From Cryobacterium soli (lineage in GTDB: Bacteria > Actinomycetota > Actinomycetes > Actinomycetales > Microbacteriaceae), in contig NZ_CP030033.1 of the NCBI RefSeq assembly GCF_003611035.1, positions 2,666,001 to 2,730,000 on the forward strand: a stretch of 64,000 nt of DNA. The letters are read 5' to 3'. Under the pieces are notes generated by a model. It was not told the DNA's origin and searched no databases. It saw only the letters and a list, made by a program, of their open reading frames with translations. Below are positions 26,307-35,380 of this stretch, piece by piece (the stretch's first letter is position 1; each line of letters opens with the position of its first letter). A program made the translations under genes and the position numbers.

Positions 26307-26978
26307 TCACTGCGTCGGCATCAGTGCGCGCAGGGTGGCGATGGTGTGCTCCGTCGAGACGTGGTGGATGCCCGTCCAGCCGTGGGCATCTGCCGCCTTG
26401 CAGTTCGTGATGATGTCGTCGATGAGCACCACCCGGCCGGCGATCGGGTGCAGCTGGAGGTCGGCGTGCGCGAAGATCCGCGGATCGGGCTTCGCGAGCC
26501 CGATCTCGTGCGACCGCACGACGGCGTCGAAGACCTCGACGCCGGCCAGCATCCGCGCCCGGTGCGGTTCCCACTCGGCGACGCTGTTGGTGAGCATCCC
26601 GATGCGCACGCCGGCGCCGCGCAGCCGGTTCAGTTCGGCGAGGAGTTCGGTGTTCACCGGGCGATTGAGGTACCAGTACTCGTCCCATCGGCCGAGGTCC
26701 ACCCGGCTCGCCACATCCATCGGCAGGGCGGCTTCGACGCGGGCCCCCCATTCCGCCTGGCTGATCAGACCGAGTTCCAGCGGGCCCAGTCCGGTGACGC
26801 CGAGGTCTTGGGCGACCTGCGCCGCCGCATCCATCAGCACGCTCCAGGTCACGCCGCTGGCATCGACGATGTGCCCGACGGCCTCATCGAGGTGGGGCGT
26901 GAGCACACCGCCGAAGTCGCACCAGACGATGTCGAGGGTGGTGCGGTCGGACGTGGAGGGGGAGAGTTCAACTGGCAT
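26307..26978 (-). CDS. HAD-superfamily hydrolase (subfamily IA)
   Basis: 223 aa from the ATG at 26978. Motif I is WCDFGGVL with nucleophile Asp21, motif II MLTNS, motif III AKPDPRIF, motif IV VLIDDIITNC. The glycine after the nucleophile motif (DFGG) is as in epoxide-hydrolase N-domain/YihX-like phosphatases. It overlaps the ATPase gene by 11 bp and is the last gene of the ABC importer operon, so it probably dephosphorylates the imported compound or a derivative. Confidence 0.88.
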   Translation of the reverse strand: MPVELSPSTSDRTTLDIVWCDFGGVLTPHLDEAVGHIVDASGVTWSVLMDAAAQVAQDLGVTGLGPLELGLISQAEWGARVEAALPMDVASRVDLGRWDEYWYLNRPVNTELLAELNRLRGAGVRIGMLTNSVAEWEPHRARMLAGVEVFDAVVRSHEIGLAKPDPRIFAHADLQLHPIAGRVVLIDDIITNCKAADAHGWTGIHHVSTEHTIATLRALMPTQ

Positions 26979-28035
26979 GACGGCGGTGTCCGTTCGAATC
27001 GAAGTGGTGCAGACGGGAGGCGGGAATGATGGCGTGCATGGGCTCGCCCGGGCGAAGCCAGGAGTCGCCCTCGTGTTGGGTGATGGTGAAGCTGCGCTCG
27101 TCGTTGCGCACCAGCACCTGCTGGCCGTCCCCGGTGAATTCGCAGAGCTCGGTGGTGCCGGAGACCACCAGATCGCCGGATGCCGGCACGGCCGCCGGAT
27201 GGCGCACATCGGGCAGCACCGTGGCGTCGGTGGCACGCCAGCCGACGCGGCCGTCGCCGGTCTGCTCCGGTTGCAGGTTCATGGCGGGGGAGCCGACGAA
27301 GGTGGCGACGAACTCCGTCGCCGGACGGTGGAAGAGCTCTTCGGCCGTACCGGACTGCGCCACCCGGCCGGCGTCCATGACCACCAGGTGGGTGGCCATC
27401 GAGAGCGCCTCGTGCTGGTCGTGGGTGACGAGCACCAGGGTTGCGCCGATCTCGCGGTGCAGCCGCAGGATCTCGGCGCGTGCGCTGGCGCGCAGCTGGG
27501 AATCGAGCGCAGAGAGCGGTTCGTCCAGAAGCAGCACCTGAGGCCGGCGGATGATCGCCCGGCCCAGTGCCACCCGCTGCCGCTGCCCACCGCTGAGCTG
27601 GGCGGGCTTGCGCTCGAGCAGGGCGTCGAGCCCGAGCAAGCCGGCGACGTCGGCCACGCGGCGGGTGATCTCGGCCTTGGACGGTCCGTTGCGGCGGTCA
27701 TGCCGGGCCTGCAGCCGCAGGCCGAACGACAGGTTCGCGGCGACGGACATGTGCGGGTACAGGGCGTAGTCCTGGAAGACCATGGCCACGTCGCGGTCGC
27801 CGGCGCGCTGGTCGGTCAGGGGAGCGCCGCCGAGGAGCAGGCCGCCGGTGCTCGCGGTCTCCAGCCCGGACAGCACCCGCAGCAGGGTGGACTTGCCGCA
27901 GCCCGACGGGCCGACGATGACAGTGAGCGAGCCGGCGGGAATGTGCAGGTCGATGGCGTCGAGCGCGGTCGCACTGCCGTAGGTCTTGGTGAGGCCGACG
28001 AGCTGGATGTCGCCGGCGAGAGTGCTAAGGGTCAT
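26968..28035 (-). CDS. Carbohydrate-type ABC importer ATPase (UgpC/MsmX-like)
   Basis: 355 aa from the ATG at 28035, overlapping the permease stop by 4 bp. The ATPase domain has GPSGCGKST, LSGGQRQRVALGRAI and VLLLDEPLSALDS, with VTHDQHEAL. A C-terminal TOBE-like domain (about 240-350) is of the kind that lets MalK/UgpC bind regulators. It energises the two permeases encoded just upstream. Glycerol-3-phosphate, diester or sugar import is possible. Confidence 0.92.
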   Translation of the reverse strand: MTLSTLAGDIQLVGLTKTYGSATALDAIDLHIPAGSLTVIVGPSGCGKSTLLRVLSGLETASTGGLLLGGAPLTDQRAGDRDVAMVFQDYALYPHMSVAANLSFGLRLQARHDRRNGPSKAEITRRVADVAGLLGLDALLERKPAQLSGGQRQRVALGRAIIRRPQVLLLDEPLSALDSQLRASARAEILRLHREIGATLVLVTHDQHEALSMATHLVVMDAGRVAQSGTAEELFHRPATEFVATFVGSPAMNLQPEQTGDGRVGWRATDATVLPDVRHPAAVPASGDLVVSGTTELCEFTGDGQQVLVRNDERSFTITQHEGDSWLRPGEPMHAIIPASRLHHFDSNGHRRHAS

Positions 28036-28853
28036 TTGAGTCCCGACTGGAGGAAGGCGTCCGTGATCCGCCGCGACGCGACGAGATAGACGATGAGGAT
28101 GGGCAGGCTGGTGAGGGTGGCGGCCGCGAGCAGGCCGCCGAAGTTGGTGCCTTCCGCGGTCTCGAATTGCCGCAGCCCGATCTGCACGGTGGTGTCGATC
28201 TGGCGGGGCGCCACGAGCAACGGCCAGAGGTATTCGTTCCAGGTCGTGATGAACACCAGGATGCTGACCGCGGCGATTGCCGGACGGAGCGCCGGCAGGA
28301 CGATGCTCCACAGCACCTCGAGGGGACGAGCGCCGTCGAGTCTGGCCGCGTTCAGCAGGGAGCCGGGCAGCCCGTCCACGTGCTGCAGGAGAAGGAGCAC
28401 GGCCAGGGCGGATGAGCCCAGTTGCGGCACGATCAGGCCCACGTCGGTGTTCAACCAGCCCAGCTTCGCCGTCATGAGGAACTGCGGAATGATCAGCGCC
28501 TGTGGCGGGATGGCGAGCGAGATCGTGAGCAGGGTGAGCACCAGATTGCGGTACCGCGGTGCGAAGTAGGCCAGGGCGAACGCCCCGAGAATGGCGATGA
28601 GAACCTGGCCGATCACCACCCCGGCCGCCATCACGAAGGTGTTGCCGAGCAGCAGCCCCACCGGCCAGGCCGTGAGGGCGTGAACGTAATGGTCGAGGGT
28701 GGGCTGGGCCGAGAACGGGGTCAGGGAGTAGATGTCGTTGGCCGGTTTGAACGAGGTGAGGATGCCCCAGAGCACCGGGAAGGTCATCATCAGGATCACC
28801 CCGATGAGCACGACGTGCCAGGCGACGGAACGCGTACGGTCAGCGGTTGGCAC
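28032..28853 (-). CDS. Carbohydrate-type ABC permease (MalG/UgpE-like)
   Basis: 273 aa, six transmembrane segments. The EAA loop is in LLNAARLDGARPLEVLWSIVLPALRPAI (about 165-192), the ATPase-coupling site. N-terminal MTFPVLWGILTSFKPANDI and C-terminal RRITDAFLQSGLK are typical of this subunit. It overlaps its partner permease by 14 bp and the ATPase gene by 4 bp. Confidence 0.92.
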   Translation of the reverse strand: MPTADRTRSVAWHVVLIGVILMMTFPVLWGILTSFKPANDIYSLTPFSAQPTLDHYVHALTAWPVGLLLGNTFVMAAGVVIGQVLIAILGAFALAYFAPRYRNLVLTLLTISLAIPPQALIIPQFLMTAKLGWLNTDVGLIVPQLGSSALAVLLLLQHVDGLPGSLLNAARLDGARPLEVLWSIVLPALRPAIAAVSILVFITTWNEYLWPLLVAPRQIDTTVQIGLRQFETAEGTNFGGLLAAATLTSLPILIVYLVASRRITDAFLQSGLK

Positions 28854-29781
28854 TGGATCTCCTCAGGTTCGATCGAGTCAGCAGTACCCAGCCGAGGCTG
28901 GCGAGGGCGAAGAACAGCAGCACGATGGCTGCCGCGGCCGACGCCATCCCGGTCTCGAAGAATTCGAACCCGAGGGTGTAGATGCGGTAGTAGACGTTGT
29001 CGGTGACGCCGTCGGGCCCGCCCTGGGTGAGCACGGAGACATTGGTGAAGACCCATTGGCCGGCCAGCACGATGCTGAGCACCCCGAGCAGCAGGGTGGT
29101 CTTGTGCAGCTGCGGGATCACGATGAACCGCGTCGTCTCCCAGGCACTGGCGGATTCGAGCCGCGCGGCCTGCAGGGTGCGCCGGTCCAGCGTGGAGAGG
29201 GCGGCGCTGTAGAGCAGCATGTTGAAGGCGGTGACCTTGGCGGCGGTCACCAGCACGATCACGATGAGGGCGCTCGCCGGGTTGCCCAGCCAGTTCATCG
29301 GCGGCAGCCCGATGACCCCGATGACCTCGTTGGCCAGGCCCTGCAGCGGATTGAGCAGGAACCGCCAGGACACGGCCACCGCAACCGGAGCGACCATGAC
29401 CGGCAGGAAGAGCAGCGAACGATAGACGGTGCTGGTCCGGCCGGGTCGCTGCCAGAGCATGATCGCCAGGAACATCGGCACGATGGTGGAGAACGGCAGG
29501 AGGGCCGCCGCGTAGAGCATGGTCTGGCCCGCCGCCTGCCCGAACTCGGGCTCGCGGAGCAGGCGGGCGTAGTTCTCCAGGCCTACGAACCCGCCGGGAG
29601 CTCCCGTCAGGTTCCACTCCAGGAACGACAGGACGCCGGTGAACAGCGCCGGTCCGTACACCCAGGCGAACAGCAGCACCAGCAGGGGGGTGAGGTACGG
29701 CCAGGCCCGGCCGGCCCGCGGCCCACGGCCCCGGCTGCTGTCAGCGACAGCAGCCGGGGCAGCGGTGAGCACTACCGTCAC
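28840..29781 (-). CDS. Carbohydrate-type ABC permease (MalF/UgpA-like)
   Basis: 313 aa, six transmembrane segments. The EAA-type loop is in TLQAARLESASAWETTRFIVIPQL (about 200-223). Its first 20 codons contain a perfect 15-bp hairpin, immediately after the binding-protein gene. Overlaps the binding-protein stop by 4 bp and the second permease start by 14 bp. Confidence 0.92.
   Translation of the reverse strand: MTVVLTAAPAAVADSSRGRGPRAGRAWPYLTPLLVLLFAWVYGPALFTGVLSFLEWNLTGAPGGFVGLENYARLLREPEFGQAAGQTMLYAAALLPFSTIVPMFLAIMLWQRPGRTSTVYRSLLFLPVMVAPVAVAVSWRFLLNPLQGLANEVIGVIGLPPMNWLGNPASALIVIVLVTAAKVTAFNMLLYSAALSTLDRRTLQAARLESASAWETTRFIVIPQLHKTTLLLGVLSIVLAGQWVFTNVSVLTQGGPDGVTDNVYYRIYTLGFEFFETGMASAAAAIVLLFFALASLGWVLLTRSNLRRSSANR
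29728..29760 (-). other. Perfect 15-bp intra-operon hairpin after the binding-protein gene
   Basis: GCCCCGGCTGCTGTC, three bases, and the exact complement. The hairpin begins 18 bp past the end of the binding-protein coding sequence, inside codons 8-18 of the permease. Stems in this position are known to protect upstream mRNA or attenuate downstream genes, giving excess binding protein over permease. Confidence 0.6.
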
Positions 29782-31130
29782 GGAGCGCCGACGAGATCGC
29801 GGATGCGGTCGGCCACCTCGGTGAGCGTGCTCTTCACGTCGGCGTCGCGCAACACGATGGGGGAGACCGCGTTGTCCTGGAACAGCACGGTGGCCTGGTT
29901 GGCCTTGGCGGACGGGAAGGACAGGTACGGCGCCAGCGTGGCCAGCTGGTCGAGGGCGGGTACCAGCAGCTTGTTCTCGGCGAAGTAGCCGGCCAGGTAC
30001 TCGGGGTCCTCGGCGAGGTCCGCGCGCAAGGGGAGGTAGCCGATCTTCTCGGTGATCATCGTGTAGCCCTCCTTGCTGGTGAGGAACTTCACGAACTCCC
30101 AGGCGGCCTGCTGCTTGGCCTCGTCGTCGCTGAGCACAACCAGGCTCGCGCCGGAGTGGGTGGGGCGGGCCTCCTCGTCGGAGAAGGTGGGGAAGGCACT
30201 CGTGCGCAGCTCGAAGTTGCCCTCGGCCGCGGCGCTGATGTTTCCGAGCACCGCGGTGGTCATCACGAGCATGCCGAGGTCGCCGGACGAGAACGCGGCG
30301 ACAGCATCGTCCACGGCGACGGCGGGCTGCAGTCCCTGCGTGGTGAGGTCCTGAACCGCGGTGAGGCCGGCGATGGCCTCGGGGGAATCCAGGGTGATGT
30401 CGCCGCCCTCGTTCACGATCGCACCGCCTGCGCTGTTGATGACCGACTGGGTGAGGTAGTCGGACTTGCCGCTGTCGACGGCGCCGAAGTAGACGCCGTA
30501 GTGGCCCGCGGCCGTGATGGCCTCGGCGGCCGCGGCCACCTCGTCGATGCTCGTGGGCGGGGACTCGGGGTCGAGCCCGGCGGCCGTGAAGAGATCGGCG
30601 TTATAGAACACCGTGGGAATCGACACCGTGTACGGCAGGGCGTGTGCGGTTCCGTCGCGTTCGCCGGTCTGGATCAGAGCCTGGTTGATGCCCTCGGCGT
30701 GGTCGGTCCACTCGTCGCCGGCGATGTCTTCGATCGACTGGATCGGCAGGGTCTCCAGCGCCTCGGCGAGCTTGCTGTAGCCCAGCTGCACCACGTCCGG
30801 CGCGATGCCGGCCGCCACGGCGGTCTTGGTCTTGGTGAGCACATCCGCCACCGGAACCGCCTCGGGGACCACGGTGATGTTGGGGTGCTGTTCGGCGAAC
30901 GCGTCGAGCAGGGCCTGGGTGCCCTCTCCGGCCGCGCCTGCGGTGCCGTAGTTGTAGGAACTGAAGGTGATGGTGATGTCTTCGGCGGGGCCGGCCTCGG
31001 CGGCGGCGGCGCATCCGGTGACGGTCAACACCGAGCCGACCGCGAGCAGGGCGGCGAGCCGGCGACGAGCAGGGTGTGACGACAGTGCTGAGGACGACAG
31101 CGCTGAGCGGGACGGGCGGAACACGTTCAT
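29778..31130 (-). CDS. ABC importer substrate-binding lipoprotein (SBP family 1)
   Basis: 450 aa. Basic N-terminus, hydrophobic segment and lipobox VTGC (Cys at about residue 41). Family-1 features are ITFSSYNYGTAGAAGEGTQALLDAFAEQHP near the start, DVVQLGYSKLAEAL, YNADLFTAAGLDPESPPTS, and AAWEFVKFLTSKEGY near the end. This group binds sugars or glycerol-3-phosphate and related diesters. It is the second gene of the operon after the MBL-fold hydrolase, with 4-bp overlaps on both sides. Confidence 0.92.
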   Translation of the reverse strand: MNVFRPSRSALSSSALSSHPARRRLAALLAVGSVLTVTGCAAAAEAGPAEDITITFSSYNYGTAGAAGEGTQALLDAFAEQHPNITVVPEAVPVADVLTKTKTAVAAGIAPDVVQLGYSKLAEALETLPIQSIEDIAGDEWTDHAEGINQALIQTGERDGTAHALPYTVSIPTVFYNADLFTAAGLDPESPPTSIDEVAAAAEAITAAGHYGVYFGAVDSGKSDYLTQSVINSAGGAIVNEGGDITLDSPEAIAGLTAVQDLTTQGLQPAVAVDDAVAAFSSGDLGMLVMTTAVLGNISAAAEGNFELRTSAFPTFSDEEARPTHSGASLVVLSDDEAKQQAAWEFVKFLTSKEGYTMITEKIGYLPLRADLAEDPEYLAGYFAENKLLVPALDQLATLAPYLSFPSAKANQATVLFQDNAVSPIVLRDADVKSTLTEVADRIRDLVGAP

Positions 31131-31963
31131 GCGGAAACCTTCTTCTGGGTGGCGGCGACGGTGAGGGGGATGGTGGGCTGGGCGATGGACACCGGGCCGG
31201 CGAAGATCCGGGCGGCCCGGTCGCGGTGCCAGGCGTGGTCGGCGGCGTCGGTGCTGCTGAAGTGAGTGAGCACGAGCTCCGCCACTCCGGCGGCGCGCGC
31301 GGCGTCCGCGGCCTCGGTGGCGGTGAGGTGGCCGTGGCCGCTCCGGTCGGTTTCGCGCAGCGTGCTCTCGCTGAGCAGGGTGCCGGCGCCCTCTGCCAGC
31401 GCGGGAAGCGCATCCGTGACGCCAGTGTCGCCGGTGTAGACGAGGCTGTCGTCGCCGGCCCCGATGCGGATGCCGCAGTTGGGCGAGACGTGCTGCAGCA
31501 GCTCGAAGCGCAGTGCCAGGTCGTTGACGGTGTGCGTCTCGCCCGGCTCGTACTCGTGCACGTCGAAGGCCAGGTCGAAGGAGCGGTCCAGCAGCGGATG
31601 CGTCGTCACCGGGAACAGCTGGGCCAGGGTGACGAGTGCCTTGAGAGCGCCGCGCGGCACGAACAGCGGCACGGCGGCGACGGCCTCGTTGACCGCGAGC
31701 TCGCCGGTGCGCTCGTCGCGGTGCAGGCGCCGGCCGAGCAGCATCTTGCCCAGCGGCAGCAGGTCGTAGATGTGGTCGCTGTGCTGGTGGCTGATGAAGA
31801 CCGCGTCGAGCGGCCGGTCATCGAGGTAGCGGCTGAGCGTGAGCGCGGTGCCGGGTCCGGCATCCAGCAGCAGCGACGAAGCGGAGGTCTGCACGAGATA
31901 GCCGGAGCTGCCCTGGCCGGAGCTGGGCATCCCCGCGAGGACGCCGAGTGGGGTGAGTTGCAT
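31127..31963 (-). CDS. MBL-fold metallohydrolase (RNase Z/phosphodiesterase-like)
   Basis: 278 aa. The metallo-beta-lactamase signature HQHSDH (His59, His61, Asp63, His64) follows LLLDAGPGTAL. Further ligands lie in QHVSPNCGIRI, VYTGDTGVT, and the C-terminal GHLTATEAADAARAAGVAELVLTH block. This arrangement is seen in RNase Z, PhnP and cyclic phosphodiesterases, which hydrolyse phosphodiesters. It is the first gene of an operon with a glycerol-phosphate/sugar-type importer and a HAD phosphatase, so a phosphodiester substrate is attractive but inferred. Confidence 0.85.
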   Translation of the reverse strand: MQLTPLGVLAGMPSSGQGSSGYLVQTSASSLLLDAGPGTALTLSRYLDDRPLDAVFISHQHSDHIYDLLPLGKMLLGRRLHRDERTGELAVNEAVAAVPLFVPRGALKALVTLAQLFPVTTHPLLDRSFDLAFDVHEYEPGETHTVNDLALRFELLQHVSPNCGIRIGAGDDSLVYTGDTGVTDALPALAEGAGTLLSESTLRETDRSGHGHLTATEAADAARAAGVAELVLTHFSSTDAADHAWHRDRAARIFAGPVSIAQPTIPLTVAATQKKVSA

Positions 31964-32057
31964 GGGTCACTTTCGTTGGCGGCCGCAGGAGAGCGGGCCG
32001 GTCGTGCACCATCGTGTCTGCTGCGGCGACGGGCATCAACGACCAGAATCCGAACGT

Positions 32058-32078
32058 TCGATTGCTCTGAACAATCGA
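32058..32078. promoter_or_regulatory. Perfect 7-7-7 dyad, candidate LysR operator
   Basis: TCGATTG, seven bases, CAATCGA. It contains the ATTG-N7-CAAT pattern of LysR boxes and sits 95 bp before the MBL-hydrolase start, just after the LysR gene. Confidence 0.65.
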
Positions 32079-32090
32079 TGAAAGTGGGCA

Positions 32091-32990
32091 CTATCGGGCA
32101 AAACGCAGCGTCTCGGCAAGCTCGACGAGGCTCTCGATGACAGAGTTCACCGAGGGTTCACGATTCAGTCCGTTCCATGCCACGTGGATCTCCACGACGG
32201 GTTCGACCGGGGTGAGACGCAGGATGTGCAGCCCGTTGGCTTTGCTCTGCTCCGCCCGCGGCAGCGAGCTGAAGCCGATGCTGTCGGTGGTCTCCACCTC
32301 GAGCTGGTAGCTGGCGTGATCGGTGCTGGAGTTGGCGGCCCGCAGCGGCACGCCCTGGGCTCGCGCCGCCGCCAGAATCGATCCCTCGACGATCGGGCTG
32401 GCCGACACGATCCCGGTCAGGTAGGGGAAACGGGCGATCTGTTCGAAGCTGACCTCATCGGTGCCGGCAAGCGGATGCCCCGCACGCACCAGCGCGACAA
32501 CGGGCACGCTGAGCAGGTACCTGCTCGTGATGCCCGGCTCGGTGAGCGGGCCGTAGACCAGGCCCAGATCGAGGTCGCCGCGGGCCAGGGCGTGCAGCTG
32601 CGCTGGGGAGCCCATCTCCCGCAGGATTGTGGTGGTGTCGGGCTCGCGCTTGCGCAGGTCCTCAAGGAGCGGCAGAAGCAGCAGCCGGCTGGCCGGGTAG
32701 TTGGTGGCGATTCGCAGGGCGCCGCCCCGCCCCGCGGCCTGTTGGGCCAGCGCCACGGCCCGGTCGGCCGCGGCGAAGACCCGGTCGAGCTCGGCCAGGA
32801 ACACCGATCCGGCCGGGGTCAGCTGCACGCTCCGGGAACTGCGATGCACAAGAAGGACGCCGACGTCGCCTTCCAGCTTCTGCAGCATCTGGCTCACCGA
32901 CGGTTGGGCGAGGAAGAGCCGCTGCGCGGCTCGGCCGAAGTGCAACTCCTCGGCGATGACGCGAAAGACTTCCAGGTGGCGAAATTCCAT
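32091..32990 (-). CDS. LysR family transcriptional regulator
   Basis: 299 aa. The N-terminal HTH is FRVIAEELHFGRAAQRLFLAQPSVSQMLQKLE, followed by the coiled linker and a periplasmic-binding-like effector domain (about 90-299). It is upstream of, and on the same strand as, the MBL/ABC/HAD operon, separated from it by a 127-bp gap holding a perfect dyad. It is therefore the probable activator of that operon. Confidence 0.92.
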   Translation of the reverse strand: MEFRHLEVFRVIAEELHFGRAAQRLFLAQPSVSQMLQKLEGDVGVLLVHRSSRSVQLTPAGSVFLAELDRVFAAADRAVALAQQAAGRGGALRIATNYPASRLLLLPLLEDLRKREPDTTTILREMGSPAQLHALARGDLDLGLVYGPLTEPGITSRYLLSVPVVALVRAGHPLAGTDEVSFEQIARFPYLTGIVSASPIVEGSILAAARAQGVPLRAANSSTDHASYQLEVETTDSIGFSSLPRAEQSKANGLHILRLTPVEPVVEIHVAWNGLNREPSVNSVIESLVELAETLRFAR

Positions 32991-33075
32991 GACACCGACG
33001 AGTGAACTGCGTGGACGTGAACGCCCGGTGTCCTGTTGGGGTCAGCGGGTCGGGTGCGCCGGGCCATGGCTCACG

Positions 33076-33117
33076 AGACCGTGCAGCTCACCAGACCGTG
33101 CAGCTCACCAGACCGTG
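33076..33117. repeat. 17-bp tandem repeat at the end of the SDR gene
   Basis: AGACCGTGCAGCTCACC at 33076 and 33093 plus eight bases of a third copy. The SDR stop codon lies inside the array, so the array may have arisen by slippage at the gene end. Confidence 0.85.
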
Positions 33118-33881
33118 TCGGAGCGGGTCAGCGCGTCGTAGCCGCCGTCGATGAAGACGATCTGGCCGGTCACGTGGGAGTTGCCCTCGCCGAGCAGCCA
33201 GCAGAGGAGATCGGCCACCTTCTCCGGCTCCACCGGCCCGTTCAACGGCATCGGCACCATCTCCAGCAGGGCGGCGACGGACTCCGGCGTGGCCATCAGG
33301 TCGCGCGTCATCGGCGTGATCACCACGCCGGGGCCCACTCCGTTCAGTGCGATCCCGGCGCCGGCCCAGTCCGCTGTCGGGGCCGTGCGGCGCAGCCAGC
33401 GGGAGAGGGCCTGCTTGGAGGACGCGTAGATCTGATGGGCCTCCGCGCCCGCGGCCAGCGCTTCGGCCCGCGCCAGAGCGCCGGCTTCGTCGCCGGCCAG
33501 CATCAGCTCCACCAGGGCGGTGTCGGCCGGCTGCAGCGAGGAGATCGACGAGACGGCAACCGCCCGCGGCGCAGGGGACGTGGCGAGAAGCGGCCGGGCG
33601 CCCGCGAGGGTGCCGATGGCGCCGAAGTAGTTCACCGCAGCGGTGGCCGCGATGGGGGCGGCGAGGCCGGCGATCGCCGCGACGCCGTCGAGGGTGCCGC
33701 CGCTCAGCTCGCCGGCCCGGGCGATGAGTTCCTCCCGGCCCACGGCGGTGGACAGGTCGACCTGGATATCGGCGTCGTGGAGGTCGGCGCCGATGACGCG
33801 GTCACCCTGGCTGCGGAGGCGTTCAGCGGTGGCCTGGCCGATGCCGGAAGCGGCGCCGGTGACGAGATAGGTGCGGGACAT
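33105..33881 (-). CDS. Short-chain dehydrogenase, 3-alpha-hydroxysteroid dehydrogenase-like
   Basis: 258 aa. Cofactor motif TGAASGIGQ (8-16), catalytic Ser in VSSISS and YASSK. An insertion of about 30 residues separates the Ser and Tyr motifs (LVELMLAGDEAGALARAEAL), as in 3-alpha-hydroxysteroid dehydrogenase/carbonyl reductases. The C-terminus NSHVTGQIVFIDGGYDALTR is typical SDR. It reduces a ketone or oxidises an alcohol with NAD(P)(H). Alone on the minus strand; substrate unknown. Confidence 0.9.
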   Translation of the reverse strand: MSRTYLVTGAASGIGQATAERLRSQGDRVIGADLHDADIQVDLSTAVGREELIARAGELSGGTLDGVAAIAGLAAPIAATAAVNYFGAIGTLAGARPLLATSPAPRAVAVSSISSLQPADTALVELMLAGDEAGALARAEALAAGAEAHQIYASSKQALSRWLRRTAPTADWAGAGIALNGVGPGVVITPMTRDLMATPESVAALLEMVPMPLNGPVEPEKVADLLCWLLGEGNSHVTGQIVFIDGGYDALTRSDTVW

Positions 33882-34001
33882 GGGGGCTCCTTGGGCTCTC
33901 CCGCTCAGGATGCTCGCCGGGGGCGGGCGATGGCCCCGACCTGCCCCTCGATAGTAACCAGGAACCGGTATCCGGCAATGGGTGCCATGGGCGGGTTCGG
34001 G

Positions 34002-35276
34002 TCAGCTCCAGTGCCGGGGAGCGAGCAGGGGCAGCGCAGTGGCCAGCGCTAGGGCGATGATCACGACGGCGAAGCCGACGAGCGCGGCGGCGAGGCTCAC
34101 CGTGAGAGTGGCCACCCCGATTCCCACCACGGGCAGGGTGAGGCCCACGTACCCGATCAGGAAGATACCGGCGAGCACCTCACCCCGGTTCGTCGAGGAG
34201 GCCAGTGAACCGGCCACGGCCAGGGCCGCTTTGAAGAGGATGCCCGCGCCTGCGCCGGCGACCACGCCGCCGAGCACGAAGAGGAGGACGTTGCCGGCCG
34301 CGACCACCACGGCGGCGACGCCGGCGAGGCCGAGCGTGAAGAGCACGGTTCCCACCAGGATCTGGGTGCGCGGCGTCAGGCTCCGCACGGCGACCTGGGA
34401 GAGGGCGGCGGCTGCGAAGGTGCCGAACACGACGAGCCCGGCCACGGCATGGGAGGTGATGTGAAGCCGGCCGGCGACGAAGCTCGGCGCGAGGGAGGTG
34501 AACAGTCCGAGTACCGCGAAGGCCGCGAACGCGACACCGCCGGCGAGCAGGAATCTCCCGGTGTGCTCGGGCACGCTCACCCGCTGCGGCCGGTACCGCG
34601 GCGCCACCGCCGGCCGATGGGCCGTCTCGGGCACCAGCAGGATGCCGACGAAGGCGAGGGCGAGCAGCACGAGGAACACGACATACGGGGTGACGAGAGG
34701 GTCGGGTGCGAACTGGGCGAGGAGGCCCGACCCCAGGGCGCCCACGCCGAAGCCGCCGAGGTTGGCCACGCCCGACACGATCTGCCCACGGGTGGGGTCG
34801 GCGGAGGAACGTGCGGTGAGGTGCAGGTCCACGATGTGCGCCGTTGCGGTGGCGGTCAGCATCCCGATGCCGAGGCCGGAGACGACGCGAGCCGTGATCA
34901 GCCCCGCCAGCTCGGGCCAGGCGATGAATATGACGGCCGACACGATCTCGAGCGCGAGGGCCACGAGCAGCAGCCGCCGCCGCCCGACGGTGTCGCCCAG
35001 GTGCCCCGCCAGGAAGAGGCTGACCACCACGCCGACCGCGTAGGCGGCGAAGGCGATCGTGATGGCGAACGTGGAGAAGCCGTCACGCACCTGATAGAGC
35101 GACCAGAGCGGTGTCGGCACCGTGCTGTAGGCCATCACGATCAGGAAGGCGACCGCGGCGATCCAGAAGCCGGTTCCGTGGCTGACCCGGCCGTTGCGCC
35201 TGGCGCCGGCCGGCGTTTGGCCCGAGGGCGGGGCGGCCGCCACGGCGGGGGCGGTCAAGCCGCTGGGTGTGTTCAT
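34002..35276 (-). CDS. MFS transporter
   Basis: 424 aa from the ATG at 35276. About twelve transmembrane segments; the loop 2-3 signature GHLGDTVGRRRLLL (about 105-118) and its C-half counterpart are visible. A 35-residue Ala/Pro N-terminus precedes TM1. Relatives include sugar and drug antiporters. It diverges from a LysR gene across a 145-bp gap with a clear dyad, so expression is probably controlled by that regulator. Confidence 0.88.
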   Translation of the reverse strand: MNTPSGLTAPAVAAAPPSGQTPAGARRNGRVSHGTGFWIAAVAFLIVMAYSTVPTPLWSLYQVRDGFSTFAITIAFAAYAVGVVVSLFLAGHLGDTVGRRRLLLVALALEIVSAVIFIAWPELAGLITARVVSGLGIGMLTATATAHIVDLHLTARSSADPTRGQIVSGVANLGGFGVGALGSGLLAQFAPDPLVTPYVVFLVLLALAFVGILLVPETAHRPAVAPRYRPQRVSVPEHTGRFLLAGGVAFAAFAVLGLFTSLAPSFVAGRLHITSHAVAGLVVFGTFAAAALSQVAVRSLTPRTQILVGTVLFTLGLAGVAAVVVAAGNVLLFVLGGVVAGAGAGILFKAALAVAGSLASSTNRGEVLAGIFLIGYVGLTLPVVGIGVATLTVSLAAALVGFAVVIIALALATALPLLAPRHWS

Positions 35277-35380
35277 CGGGAGGCCTTTCAGACGGAACCT
35301 AGATGCGGCATCCCTGTCGGTGCCACGTCTGATCCAAGCCTGTGTGGGTCTCAGATAGTCCTCATTTCTGGTGATGATCG

